Shown here: positions 23,101-35,200 of the stretch, piece by piece | Numbering within the stretch: the first letter of the stretch is position 1 | How the letters are laid out: every line of letters begins with the position of its first letter | Assembly: GCF_036370855.1 (NCBI RefSeq) | Contig: NC_088103.1 | Span: 33,831,904-33,895,903, forward strand | Origin: Dromaius novaehollandiae | Taxonomy: Eukaryota > Chordata > Aves > Casuariiformes > Dromaiidae | DNA: 64,000 nucleotides | Direction: 5' to 3' | Made by a program: the position numbers and the translations under genes | The notes under the pieces: generated by a model | Database searches by the model: none | The model's input: only the letters and a program-made list of their open reading frames with translations | Told to the model about the DNA's origin: nothing

Positions 23101-25400
23101 GGCTGAAATGTCAGTGCTCCAGCATGTTTACAGTCCCCTTTAAAATAATAAGGAGACCAAAGATGTCTTGTTGGGCTGCAGCAGGGCCCAGAGATGGGCG
23201 GTGGGAACCTGCGAGCCTGTGGGTCTCCTCTGATGAATCAGCAGCCCCAGCAGGTAGACCTGGTTCATCCCTCCTTCTCCAAATGCTGGTGGAGGTTGAT
23301 TAACCTGGCTCCCTACGGAAAGAGGAGCGAGCAGCGTGCCTGCGTACTGGGTTAACTCCTGCAGGCCCACACTGCTGACACTCAGCGAGCTGCTTCAGCA
23401 GGGGAAGGTGTGTCTCACCTATTGTCCTGACCGAAAAACCCCAGTGGTAGGAGATAAGCCACTAAGTTCATTTTTTTCTTGGGGGAGCTTTTCTTAACAC
23501 GTTACCTGAGCATCTGATAAACCTCATTGGGCCAATTGCCTGTGGAGCTGTCTGACACGCAAGGGACGGCAGTGTAGAAAGCCTGCGTTACTGCCCAAGA
23601 AACATGAGACACTTCCTCCAAGCTGCGAATTAAACTTGAGCCTCCTGCACCCCCGCTTCCTCTCACTGCTCAGGGACAAGCCCAGGCGACCGACTGCTGT
23701 GGCTGGGACACACGGTGCCAAGAATGCCGGGCTGGTGGCAGAACTTCTTCTCAACGCCTCGCACTCCTCCCTGGATGCCCCCCTGGAGCAGCCACTGCTC
23801 CCTGCCGCAGTTTTCTTCCAGGGGTTTTTTTCCAGCAGCCTTCGTCCCTGCTGTCTGTTGTGTCCAGCACACACAGATTTGTGAGGATAAGAGAATATTA
23901 GCCAAGCGATGGCTGGGTTCAAACCTAAGCACCATGTAGCTTCTGGAGCACATTGCTGGAAGCTGCCTTGCAGGACCAAGACATTTGCTGCCACGCTTCT
24001 TGCTAAAAGCACCTTTTACTGCCTATTCCTAACATTTTCTTCTCCAGGAAGGCTCTGTGTTTGCTCAGTGCACAGAGAAAGCACTTGATTAATGAACCTG
24101 AGGGAAAATAGCTGGCCTTAGGCCTTGTGCGGCACTTTCTGAACCGGCCCTTTGACACAGACCCAAACTCCACCACAGCACAGCATTTCTTCCCAAGGCT
24201 GAACGTATGCTCTCACTCTCCAAGGGAAAAAGAAGTGGAGGAAGACTGTGCATACTGCTCCCATACTGGTCTGCTTTGGCTAGGGTGTTCAGCCCAGATG
24301 ATGCTCAGGCTGTGCTAGTCTGTGCTGCTCCGCGGTTGCATGAGCCTGGCTGATATTAAGCCTTGAGCGTGAACAAAGCTCTTCCATCGCAGCTGGCAGG
24401 GCGTAAGCCCAAGGAGCCCCAGGCAGGCCAGGTCCTGGAGGATGTGGCATTTCTCCACCTCATTGGAGAAGGCTTCATCCAGACCCATAGTCCGAGATAC
24501 AGCCGCTGACATCCCGTCCATCCCAGCGGGCTCTAGCTCGGCTGAGGAGAGCGACGTAGAGGAGGACAAAGTCTCCTAGGCGTGTGCCACCACTGCCGCT
24601 TCCCCTCTCCCGGCAGTGCCAGTTCACAAGTCCTGACGTGGCGAGTCCTGGCGCAACGTCCTGGCACGGTACCACGGCAAAGATGCACAGACTTTGTGTT
24701 TTGCTTCCCTGTTATCAGCGAGCTGAACAAACACTCCCGCCGCAGGGAATGACATGCTCCTTTGTATTTTTACCCAGACAAGAGTGCGCTCAAGTCCTGG
24801 GTGAATCAGCAGCCAGAAACACGGAGTCTTTGGAGTTTTGCCTCAACAAAGCAACAAACATACAAAATCCCAAACTGCTCAAGTGTGGAAGTGCGGCTGG
24901 ACAGCCTCCCGCACCCAAGCACCCAAAGCACAACCAAAACAGAAGCACCCACGCAAAACAGCGGGCAGGAACTGTCCAGCCCAGGTGGGAGCAGCCACGC
25001 GCCCGGAAGCACTGCCTGTCCCGCGGCCATCTGGGGACACGGTTATGTTTACTGTCGAGCCTCTGCCTTGGCAGGTGCTGGCAGAAGGATGGGACAGGCC
25101 TGGCACAAATAAACGCCTTCACTGCAGGGTGTTTGGAGTCCACCCTGATGCTTCTGCAGCCGTTTTAACCCCCTCTCCACAAAGGTCTCCTGGTGCACCC
25201 CAGATCTGGATGGGGAGCTTGGATTTGGGGCTCTTTGTGGGCATTGTAGAAGAAGCCAAGCTCAGATTAAGGCAGACTGGGAGCTTTGATGCACTCCCCA
25301 TAAAACCTTCCCCAGTTCCCACCCGGGGATGGCAGGGGCTGAACGGACCGGCAGGGCCAAGGGGCACCCCAGCGCCTCCACCAACACCCCCTTCCCAGCC
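20126..25400. other. Intergenic region between SFXN2 and WBP1L
   Basis: About 5.3 kb contain many open frames of 60-280 codons on both strands, driven by high GC. None shows a family signature, a consistent chain of splice sites, or a start and stop in a convincing context. No tRNA or other structured RNA was recognised. A polyadenylation-like ACAAATAAACG near 25,110 has no gene to serve. Confidence 0.7.
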
Positions 25401-25404
25401 ACTT

Positions 25405-25668
25405 CCGCCACACACAAGATGGCAACACCTCCCCCCCCCAGCCTTCCTCCCCAGCGCTCCACACTCAATATGGCAGCTCCCAGGGCGCAGCCCCCGCCCC
25501 TCCCGGTGCTGCCCTGAGCGATAGCGAGACGAGCCAATAGTCGGCCGAGAGGCGCGCCGTCCGCCCAATGGGTAGGCGGCGTGGGCGGGGCGGGGCGCGG
25601 GGTGCCCCCTCGGCTCCCGTCCCGGGCCGCAGTCGGGCTGGGGAGGCGGGGAGCGGGGGGTGGGGGGG
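25405..25668 (+). promoter_or_regulatory. WBP1L: WBP1L promoter 1a and 5'UTR (CpG island)
   Basis: The 260 bases before the first WBP1L ATG carry an ETS-like ACTTCCG (about 25,411), a YY1-like AAGATGGC (25,426-25,433), two same-strand CCAAT boxes (25,534-25,538 and 25,565-25,569, 31 apart) and GC boxes GGGCGGGGCGGGG (about 25,582). There is no clear TATA box. This is a typical housekeeping CpG promoter; the start site is probably between 25,590 and 25,650. Confidence 0.7.
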
Positions 25669-25755
25669 ATGGCGAGGAGGCTCCGCGCCGCCATGGCCTT
25701 GCTGCTCTTCCAGGCCCTGCCCGAGGGGCTGCCCGCCAGCGTGGAGCCCGCCCAG
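25669..25755 (+). CDS. WBP1L: WBP1L exon 1a (signal-peptide isoform, residues 1-29)
   Basis: 29 codons, MARRLRAAMALLLFQALPEG then LPASVEPAQ, end in phase 0 at CAG/GTAGGG. The human long isoform of WBP1L (also called C10orf26 or OPAL1) begins with a like segment containing MALLLLQALP and ending in EPPQ before the shared exon. The Arg-rich start, Leu-rich core and small residues near the end look like a cleavable signal peptide. WBP1L is known as a single-pass membrane protein with cytoplasmic PPxY motifs that bind WW-domain ubiquitin ligases. The shared exons (DKEACVG onward) are not in the window. G at -3 and G at +4 support the first ATG; an in-frame ATG at codon 9 is an alternative. Confidence 0.9.
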
Positions 25756-25869
25756 GTAGGGGCTGCCCCAGGGGGGCCGGCTGGGGGGCGCCGGGCTGGG
25801 GAGCCGGTGCCCCTGCGGTGGGGAGGCGGCCCGTCTGGGGCGCGCAGGCCTGGAGACTGGGCGTGCGGT

Positions 25870-26290
25870 GCCTGCGCCCTCAGGGGGCTGTTTGTGGGGC
25901 TGGCCATGTGGTGCCTGCGCCTCTGGGGGGCTGGTCAGGGGGTGCCTGTGCCTTCGTGGGGGGCTGGGGGGCTGTTTGTGGGGCTGGGAGCTGGATATGG
26001 GGTGTCTGTGCCTCTGGGGGGGTTGTTTGTGGGGCTGGGCATGGCGTGTCTGTGCCTCTGGGGGGTGTTTGTGGGGCTGGGGACTGGGCATTGGGTACCT
26101 GTGCCCCCTGGGGGGGGAGGGTTGTGGGGCTGGGGGCTGGACATGGGGTGTACGTGCTCTCTGGGAGGGCCTTGGGGGGCAGGGCTATGGGCATGGGGTT
26201 CCTGTGCCCTTTAGGGGGAGCGTTTGTGGTGCCAGGGGCTGGGCAGGGGGTACCTGTGCCTCCTGTGGCAGGGAGGTAGTTTTGGGGGGT
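25870..26290 (+). repeat. Degenerate minisatellite at the start of WBP1L intron 1
   Basis: About seven or eight copies of a 45-85 base unit alternate TTTGTGGGGCTGG with GGGGTGCCTGTGCCTCTGGG. Clear TTTGTGGGGCTGG or near-matches occur near 25,889, 25,976, 26,019, 26,069, 26,121 and 26,223. Further G-rich, weaker units may continue to about 26,460. It explains the long shadow frames on both strands. Confidence 0.8.
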
Positions 26291-29200
26291 CATGCAAGGG
26301 TATGGCAGGGGCTGGAGCACATAAGGAGCTGAGCATGGGGTGCCCTTGTTTCTTGGGGCTGGGGGAAGAGGCTTTTGGAGGGGTTACCCAGGTTTTAATG
26401 AAGCTGGATGGGGTGCAGAGACCTGGTGTGGGTGCCTGTGTGTCTTGGGGGGTGCTTTGGGCTAAGGGTGAAGGTGGCCGTTGCAGGGCATGGGAGAGGG
26501 GCGTTTCATGCAGCATGACTAGAGACAGGGAAAAGATGGCTACAGAAAGGGCACAAGATCTGAGAGTTGGTGGGTGTGGGTGGAAGTGCGTGTGTCCTTC
26601 ACGGGTGGCAACAGAGAAGAAGGTGGCTTGTGAGGGGCTGCGGAAGGTTTGGGATGGGGTGAAGGGTGGTCATGGCGCAGCTGGCCAAGGGGCTTGTGTT
26701 GGTAAGGAAATGGGATTTGCCCAGTGTTGGGGCAGCTGATCATGCCCTTGGTGGATGCTTGAGGTGCACAGGCCAGAAAGAAGGTATGCTGGCTGTTTTG
26801 TGGCATGAGCTATGGTGGGGAGGCCCACTGTAGGCCTCTGGGTTGGGGGAAGGAAGCGGGAGCATGTTTCTGTTGGGTTGGGGTTAGGCCTGTGTCTGTA
26901 GATTCTGACCACCCCTTTACTGTCTGCTTCATACCTGGAAAGGGTTTTAACAAGGTTAATTCTCTCTCCTTCATCTCTTTACTGCATTTCCTGGCTATGC
27001 TGCCCATGTGCTCTGTTCAGATCTCCAGCATTGCTCTTAGGTCCCCCATATGTAGAAGCCCGTAAACCTTTCCCCCTGTGCTCAGTGTCATCCTTAGAGA
27101 ACTGTACTAGGCCAAATAACCTGGACACGAACTGGAACTTATGGTTCATGGAGTCATGATATCTTTTTCACCTTATGTAGAACATAAATCAAATACAATG
27201 ACTTCTGATTTGATGCGGTGTATCACATGGGAGGTAGAAATCGTATTTTGAATTTGTTGAAGGTCTAAGCCGGTGAGATGCGGATCTGCGACTGTAGGCC
27301 GTAGGTGCTGTGGGCTCCACAGTGCTTAATGTCACAGGGGTGTGTGTTTGGAGCCTCTCTTCTGGAAGAGGTCCCTTAAAATACCTCCCAGTGCTTCTGG
27401 AGTGCAAAGAGATGGGGAGCCTGGATGTGTCTGTGACTAGTATCATCCCAAATCTCCTTCAGTTGCGCAGAGGCTAGGTGTTTGTCATTGCTGCCCCAGA
27501 GAGCCAGGTGCAGGATAGTACTAATGGAAGTACTAATTTTTGCTCTATTTCATCTGGGAGATGAGGTATGTAAACTAGGCATATATAAGCCCGTCTCACG
27601 TCCGTGCCGCGCTCTAGTTGTTGTGGTACTCCAGCTGCGAGCAGTGGTCAGGTGGTAGGATAATCTGTACAAAAGCTGTGAAAGTCTTCAACCATGTATG
27701 TGCTAATAAAAATACCACACCTGCTTTGAAGACCAAAAGATCCTCCTTGTCCCGTACAGCTTGTTGTACGTTAGGCACGGAGCAGGTAGAGGAGAGGAAT
27801 AGGAAGTGGTAAAAGAGGAAAGGAGAAGGAAGGAGGACATGTAAGCAATAATAGAACTAGATTGCTTGTGGGATAGTTGTGTACATGGCTTGTGGATATC
27901 CTCTTCAGTCAGTGCACCAGAAATAGTCCTAAAAAAATAAGTCTTGAGTGGTACGATGTATGAGGGTGGGGAAGAGGAGCCTTGGTGGCATATGTTTTCT
28001 TTAGAGCACCTAGATATGGTTGCATCTTTTACTCATTTTCTTTTCATAGTTTATCCATATAAAGCTCAGGCCGCTTATTTTAGCTTTTAATGTAGACTCT
28101 GTCTGTCAAAAGGCTGGTATTATCTCGCTGTGTACTACAGATTGACAGCTACCCACTCAAAAATGATAGTGGTAATGTAGGATCTTGAAAATGAGCATGT
28201 AACAAAACTTTGTCTGCTCTTGTGTTGCCTTAGACTGTGATTGTGTCAGATCTGGTGGGCTTGTAGGGCAGCGCTGCGATGGGGCAGCGCTGGACTTGGA
28301 AGATCTCTACAGCAATGGTTCCTGCATTTTCAGCTGAACCTCTGACAGCATTTGGCTCTTGTCCCCTCTAGATCCTTGCTGCCCTCACTGCTTCCCATGG
28401 CTGCTGCCTACTTCCATCCGTGCTTCAGACATTTGCTCTGCCCTGCTTGCCCTGGCTGTCAGGGAGAGCTTATAGTTCAGGGTCCACGCCTCACCTCTCA
28501 AAATTGGCCCGTAGAGCAGGTGGTCTAAGGTTGGGAGGTGCTGCAGGAAATGTGTCCTCTAAATAATTCAGGAGGTGGAGCTGTACTGCCTAGCCGCACT
28601 GAACAAACATTCCCGAGAACATGCTGTACTGTGCAGGAGGGTCTGATTTTTCAGGTTAAAATAAGTCCAGGCTGCCTAGGATCTTAAAAGGCCTTTCTTT
28701 TAATTAAGATTTTTTTTTAGGGTGGCGGGTGGAGGAGAGGGAAGATAATTAGCTCAGCACCATCCAGAGTCCACGTTGTTTAACTGTCTCCTGTCTGTTC
28801 TTTGCAATTTCCCTTGTAGTCAGAGCACAAAGCTCTGTTAACAGGAGATGAAACATTTATCAGCAATTTAAGGGCAGGAATGTTGTGATTATGTAAAACA
28901 TTAAAATCAGGGTAAACACCACAGGAAAAAGAAATCTAGCTATGTTCAGTTATGACTGTACTCATATGACCTTAACTGTGTACCTTAACTGTACTCTCTC
29001 CTGTCAGTTTGAGGGCAAGCGAAATGGGGAAATAAGAAACACATATGTTTAAAAATGAGCTTGATCAAATTTTTAACCACAAATTTTATACATAAATCAT
29101 AATTCTACTATAGTATGTCTCTCCAGGGCAGAGTAAAGGTTATTTGACTATGTTAACTGTCTGTCTGCTTCCCACGGCATGTAGCTTAATTAGCACATAA

Positions 29201-32200
29201 TATTCTCAACAGTTGTTTTCTTTAAAAACAAGAGCTTTAAGTGAAGGTTAACAATGCAACAAGTCTGAGGAATCTGTGTTTCTCTAATAAGGTGGTTTTG
29301 AGCCAAAACCTGACAGAAGCATGCTTTTCTTAAAAACCCATTTCATCCCAAATTAAAGACTTTGCTTGAAGTCCTGGGACTTGAGGGATGATTCATCGTG
29401 TGTGACAGAGGACGGATCCTTGCTTTAAGGAAGAGCTCAGTGTGACTGTTGCTGCGGCTAACACCCCCGTAAGACAGTGTTTCTGGTCAAGGCTGCAGTC
29501 TAGCTCTGGCCACGGCTCCAGTTGCACAATATGGAGATGCCACGCGTCAACCAAGAGTTTGGCTGCATTTGGGCCTCTTGAGAAGATCACTTCAGGTGGT
29601 GGCCTGTTTGTGAACCGCAAGACCTTAATTACCCAGCATGAGAGAGGGTTATCTCCTCATCTGTAAATTTAAGACTATGTTTGTTGATTAAGCTTTAGTT
29701 AGTTGGTTGCAACTGCACTCCCATGTCTGCTGGGTCCTTCAGGAGGAGAGCTGCTTATATAACTGTAAGATATATTTTGTCTGCCATGATATCTTTGTCT
29801 GGGACTCTTGGTTTTTGGCTTGCTGATTTCTACAGTTTTGGCAGGAGGCAGCAGAGATCAAAGTACGTCCTGTACTTGCTCAGAACAGGAACCTCTAAAT
29901 AGCTCTGCAGGTTGGATTAAGGACTCCTCGTACTGTGACAATTATACCACCGTGAAGTCCAGTGTCTCCTCTGTGTAGCATACTTTCCCACTGATAAAAA
30001 GTCTTGCATTTGTGACTTTCCCTCACAATAACATACAGGGCTGTAAGGATTTCTGCTTGCACCACTGCAGCTGTGCAGCAGATGGAAAGCCTGCTCAGAA
30101 AGTGTCAGATGCATCCTGGGTAGGAGCATGGCGATTCTCTTCGGGGTAGTAGAAGCAACTCTGTAACTAGGATCTGTAAATGCCCTTCTGAGAATTTCCC
30201 CTCACCCTCCAAATATTAATTGCCCCCAAACCTAACATTACCTTAAGAATAAACTTGGTCAGCTTTTGTAGTTTGTAGTCCGGTGGAGGGGGGAACTTGC
30301 AAGGCTTCGTCTGCCAGCATTATTTAGATATGGTTGAGGATTTTTTTGCCATCCTCCCGACCTCACAAGCCAACCCGGGTCAGTCCAGGTCGGCCTTGTC
30401 TGGTTAGCAGCAGCATCCAGCAGGTGGCATTCCCCCCCCAGCCGTCCTAAAGCCGCAGCTCCGCTGGATGCTGCTACTGGGTAGCAGAGATCCTGCCCAG
30501 GGCAGTGATTCCCTCATTGTCCCTTTTGGTGAGACAGAGGGTTGGATGTGGTCAGTGTTCAGCCACATTTCAACAACAGATGGCAATTTGGCCCTGGCTA
30601 AAATGCCCATCGACCCTTAGCTCTGATTCTTAGGAGTGCTGCTCTCCTGAGCATCTTCAGGTCGTCACTTTTGTTCTGCTGGTGAAGGTGGGAACTGTGC
30701 TCTTTTAGGTAGCTCTGTCGGCCTGTATCGAACCAATGTTATGTTGAGGTTGACCCTTGTCTGCCTTTCTCTGGTATTTGAAAGCCATTAACGTAGGTAA
30801 TATGTTGTCTGTCTTTGTATTCTGAAAATACATGGACATCCTCTGTGGTAACGAGCGCACTCTCGTTTGGTTTTTATTTTGTTTCTTTAAGTCATTTTGG
30901 AAAGGCCGGGAGGTTGAATAGCCATTAGGTCATGGCAAAAAGCTAGTAATGGTCTGATCTTCTGGCCTAGCTCTCCCTGCTGCTTTGTCTGTGCTGTGCT
31001 CTTTGGTTGTGGCCATGCCTGTGCAAATCTGTCCTTGTCAAGCATGTTCTGGAGGTTTAGTAACGCAGAGCCGCATGTGACCTTTTGTTCTGTCTCACGC
31101 CAATATGCGTGTTTGGTACTGGGGTTTGTGATGTACCTCTCGTCTGAGCTGCTCTGATAACTGTTTTACAGGCTACAAGGTAAGAATTTGCCCTTTCTGG
31201 TCGGTTACATAACAATCTTCTTCACTTAGTAATGCATTTAACTGGTGACTTTATGGCTGTACATGTTCTTCTCTTGCATACGTTTGCATGGGTTCCTGGT
31301 CATGAATCCAGGCCAAATAGGTGAACTGCTCCTGCCAGAGCTGCACTGCTGTCTTTGCAACATGAAGGAAAGTATGCAGCACGTCAGAGACATCTCAAAA
31401 GCAGTCTTTGAGTCAGGGAGGGTGACAGTCTCAGAAGGGCCATTAATCACGGCAGAGCAGAGTTGCTCGTTGCATGCTGCAGGGCAACCTGATTACCAGG
31501 TTTTGATCTGGGCTTCCGAATTGGAAGAAAGCGAGCGCACAGTGCAGGACAGTACCCCAGTATGGCTTCATGGAGAGATGCTGATGGAGTACAGGTCCCT
31601 CCTGCTCCCCGTGTGGTTATAAAACCTGTAGATAACAAACTTGGTTTTGAGATGCCAACAGCGAGTGCTGTGGCAATGGAGCTCTGAGAGTCAAAACCTA
31701 GCGCGACTGAGCCTGGGAGCAGTGCATATAACAACCATGCCTGAAATAACAGCTGGCATGGAGAGAACAGGCTTGCCAAGCAGGAATTGCATGCCTATAC
31801 CTTGACAAGGAGCGGCTGGTATGGTTGCATCTTTCATGTTTTTTTTCATGATTTTGCAGATAGAGTTTGACTGTAGATGAAGGCACAAGGTGCTGTAGAG
31901 ACCTGCCATTTATCTACTTACACAAGGAGGAACTGCATTTTTCTCTAATGACATGATCATTGGTGGGATCACTGCCCCTACTATTATTTTTAGATGACCC
32001 CTGTAGTCTCTGCAGTGGCTTGTGAAGCTGTCATGGAGCACTTGGCAGGAGAGGGCTTGCCGGGTGCAAAATGAGGTAACACGTGCAGCTGACCAAACCA
32101 TTGGATGCCAATGTGGCCAGTGCCACCTGGCATGCTGTGTCCTGAACAACACCTGCAAAGAGAGAGGAGGGACAACTTGTGTTGCTGCTGGTTTGCAGGC

Positions 32201-35200
32201 CTCCTCCACAGAGCCAGTAACTTCATCTGTCATCACCTGATCTGAGACTAAACTAGCAAGAGAAAAAAGGACATCTTATGTGCCCATATCCTTTCAATGA
32301 TGGTGATGTGCGTAAATATGCACTGCTGTTTCCTGTCGCTTAACTTCCTCCTTGTGCCCTGGGTTTGTAAGAGAAATCTTCTGCAGAAGATTTAAATGCA
32401 GTTTCCTGACTCTTCCTTCTTCGCAAGCACTTTTACGTCAGCACATTGTACAGCAAACTCAATTATTGACAGCGTGCTGACAGCTTGCTGGAAAGTGACA
32501 GCTTGAGCATGCAAGAAATCATCAGTGTGTTGGGGGACAAAATTTTTTGCCATTAAAATACAATCTTTGCCATTTAAGATAGTGTTGCCCTCTTGCTGAT
32601 AACAGGTTGCAGAGGTGTATGTGGGTATGCTCTTACAGTTCTTACAAGCCTATGGTCTTGGGTATAGGGATATGGGAGAACAGGAACATCTGTCCACTCA
32701 AGTTCATGAAGCGGCCATGGATCCTGAGCTGCAGTGTGTTGCAGGCTTTGGGTTGTTACGGTGCGAAGGAGACTTCACAGGCATTTGTTACCTAAGGGGG
32801 AGGCTGTAAGTTGGCGGCCAAAATGAGAAGCAATTTTTCAGACATGTCTTCCTCCAGATCTTGGTTCTGCTCCCTTTCCCTTCAGTTGTGCTCAATGAAC
32901 GGCATGACCAGTTTCTCACGCTTGTCCTTGTCCCGTTCCAAGTCCTCTCCTCCATCTTGCTCACAGGTTTTGGTTGGCACCTGATGTCCTGCAGCAGCTC
33001 ATCTGAGCCCTTTCCTTTCCTCATGGGGGTTTAAGGCATAAGGACCGTGGTTGGAATCCTTAGGGCTCACAGAGGAAAGCATTTATGTGAAGAAATGAAA
33101 GATCCACTAGTAATATTAAATTAAAATCCCTCTTTTTCCTCTTTTATCTTCTGCATTACTATGAGGCAAAAGTTTGCTACTTCTCGCGGTGATATGGTTT
33201 TATTTCATCTCAAGTTCTGGTCTGCATAAGACAGTGATAGAAATTTGTGAGGCAGCAAGGCAACTCAAGAGCAGAGGTCTCTTTAGGAGGAGGGATCTGT
33301 GAGGTATCATGATCAAAGCAGAAACTAATTGCATCTTGGATCCATTTTAGGCAAAGGGAGCCTGTCAAGGTACTCGTTTGCCAAAAGTCCTGGAGCGGGG
33401 CAGAGAGTGATTTTTACACAGGAAAACAGTGAATTCTGTTGATGCCAAGAAGACGGTTTGCAGAAGGAGGTGAGCTTTATGCAGTTATCAGTGTGTGTAC
33501 ATTTCCCCATTAATAATTTTGAACCTGCTGGCCACTTTGAACCAAATTTGACAAAGAGAGGGAGGCCTCAAAGATGTGTAAGACTTCAACAGTTCGTGAA
33601 AGCAGGTAGACAGAGAGAGATCCTAAAAAATAGAAAAAGCTTCACCGACTAAAAAGCTACAATTGGGAGCTTATTAAGCACTAGGAAATTTGTAAGACAG
33701 TCATTGACTGGCTTGATATATGCCCTAGCTTCTGTAAAAGCTTCAGTTGGAGCTCACAGTTTCCTAGCCTGCAAAGTCAATCCACCTTGTGGAACAAATT
33801 GATAGGAGGTCAGCTTTACAGAGCTCCAGTGGTTGCAGAACTTACTTTTATTTTTCTTTTTTTGTGTCCTGCTGGCTGAACAGCAAATTGAAGGGGGAAA
33901 GGCTGATAAGCTGTAGAGACAGCTATGAAGAGTGTGTTTTGCCGGGAATCTCACCAGCCATCTTGAGCTTTCCTTGCACAAAAGGTGTGGAGCATTGCCT
34001 GTTGGAAGCTGGGAGGAAAATCAAACGTTAATGGCATGCCAGCAGACGTCGCAGAGGCTTTTTAATGAGCAGAACTGATTCACACTTTTCTCTCATGTCC
34101 TAGCACAGACGGTGTGTTGCAGACAGATATGATCAGAAGGTCAAGTACTGTTGTCCATAAGAGACTTTTGTTTTAATTATTTTTTTTTTACCTAGTATGG
34201 AACTGGAGCTTATAATCAAGATAGTTGAGGATAACGCTGTCATTCAAACAATGGTGTAATTGTGACAGCCGTGCCAGAAGCCTGACATTGAAAGAGTGCA
34301 AAATATGCAGAAATATTCCTCTTTGCCAAGCTTTGTATTCCTGATTGTTTGTTATAAGTTTTTATTTGTTAATGCTGCGTCAGTAGCTGCACGTTTAAAA
34401 TTTCTTCCCCACATCCTCTTTAAATCTCAAGTGGTGGATGATGGCCAACAAGAAGCCACAGAAAGTGCATTTCTCCTGTCTCCAGCAGGAGCTCGAGCCG
34501 TTCCATTGCATCAAGTGCTCCCAGTGACAGTAACTGTACTGGTTGTGGGCTAAAAAACAGGCCTGTGGAGCTGGCAGCGTGCTGCGAAAGCATCTTTTAA
34601 AGCTGTCTGGCTGAACTGGACAGGAATTGGGACTGACTGGTGTAGAATGAAAGGGTTAAATGCTGGCTGGGGTCAGTCTCGGCCAGGGGAAGGGCTGGAA
34701 GTGGTGGTGGGCTTCCTGCCAGCAATAGTAGTAAAGGTGGGACAAAATCTTGGAAGAATACAATATATCTTCAAGGCCAATATTTAGGCTGGCTGACTTG
34801 ATCTCATCCTAAATATCAATTTCTGTAATCATATCACCAAAATTACTAAAAATATTCCTCCCCCCACTTCTTGGGGAGAGGGAAGTCTTTTATTCAGGTA
34901 GTCTCAAAGACCTTTACTGTGTGCTTGGAAGGCATTTAATAGAGCTACCTGAATGTGAGTGAAGGTCATGACTCATGTCTGGGTCTCTTGTGTGATGAAT
35001 TCCTGCTTTTGTTACTGGTTGTCTCATCTGTTAGTTTGCAGACCGCTTTTCAAACAGTGAATGCTGAAGAGGAGGAGGAGGAGGAGGGTTGAGTGTGTAT
35101 TGTGTTGTCTTCAGATTACCTTGTCATTTTGACTTCTGTCTTTTTAAAAGAAGCAAACTTCACAAACAGCTTTCATTGACTCTTCAGTCTGCTGTGATCT

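Noticed and set aside
24315-24569. 84-codon minus-strand frame with a balanced, protein-like composition
   Set aside because: No family was recognised and there is no promoter, splice or polyadenylation support. It could be tested by conservation, but I cannot support it as a gene.
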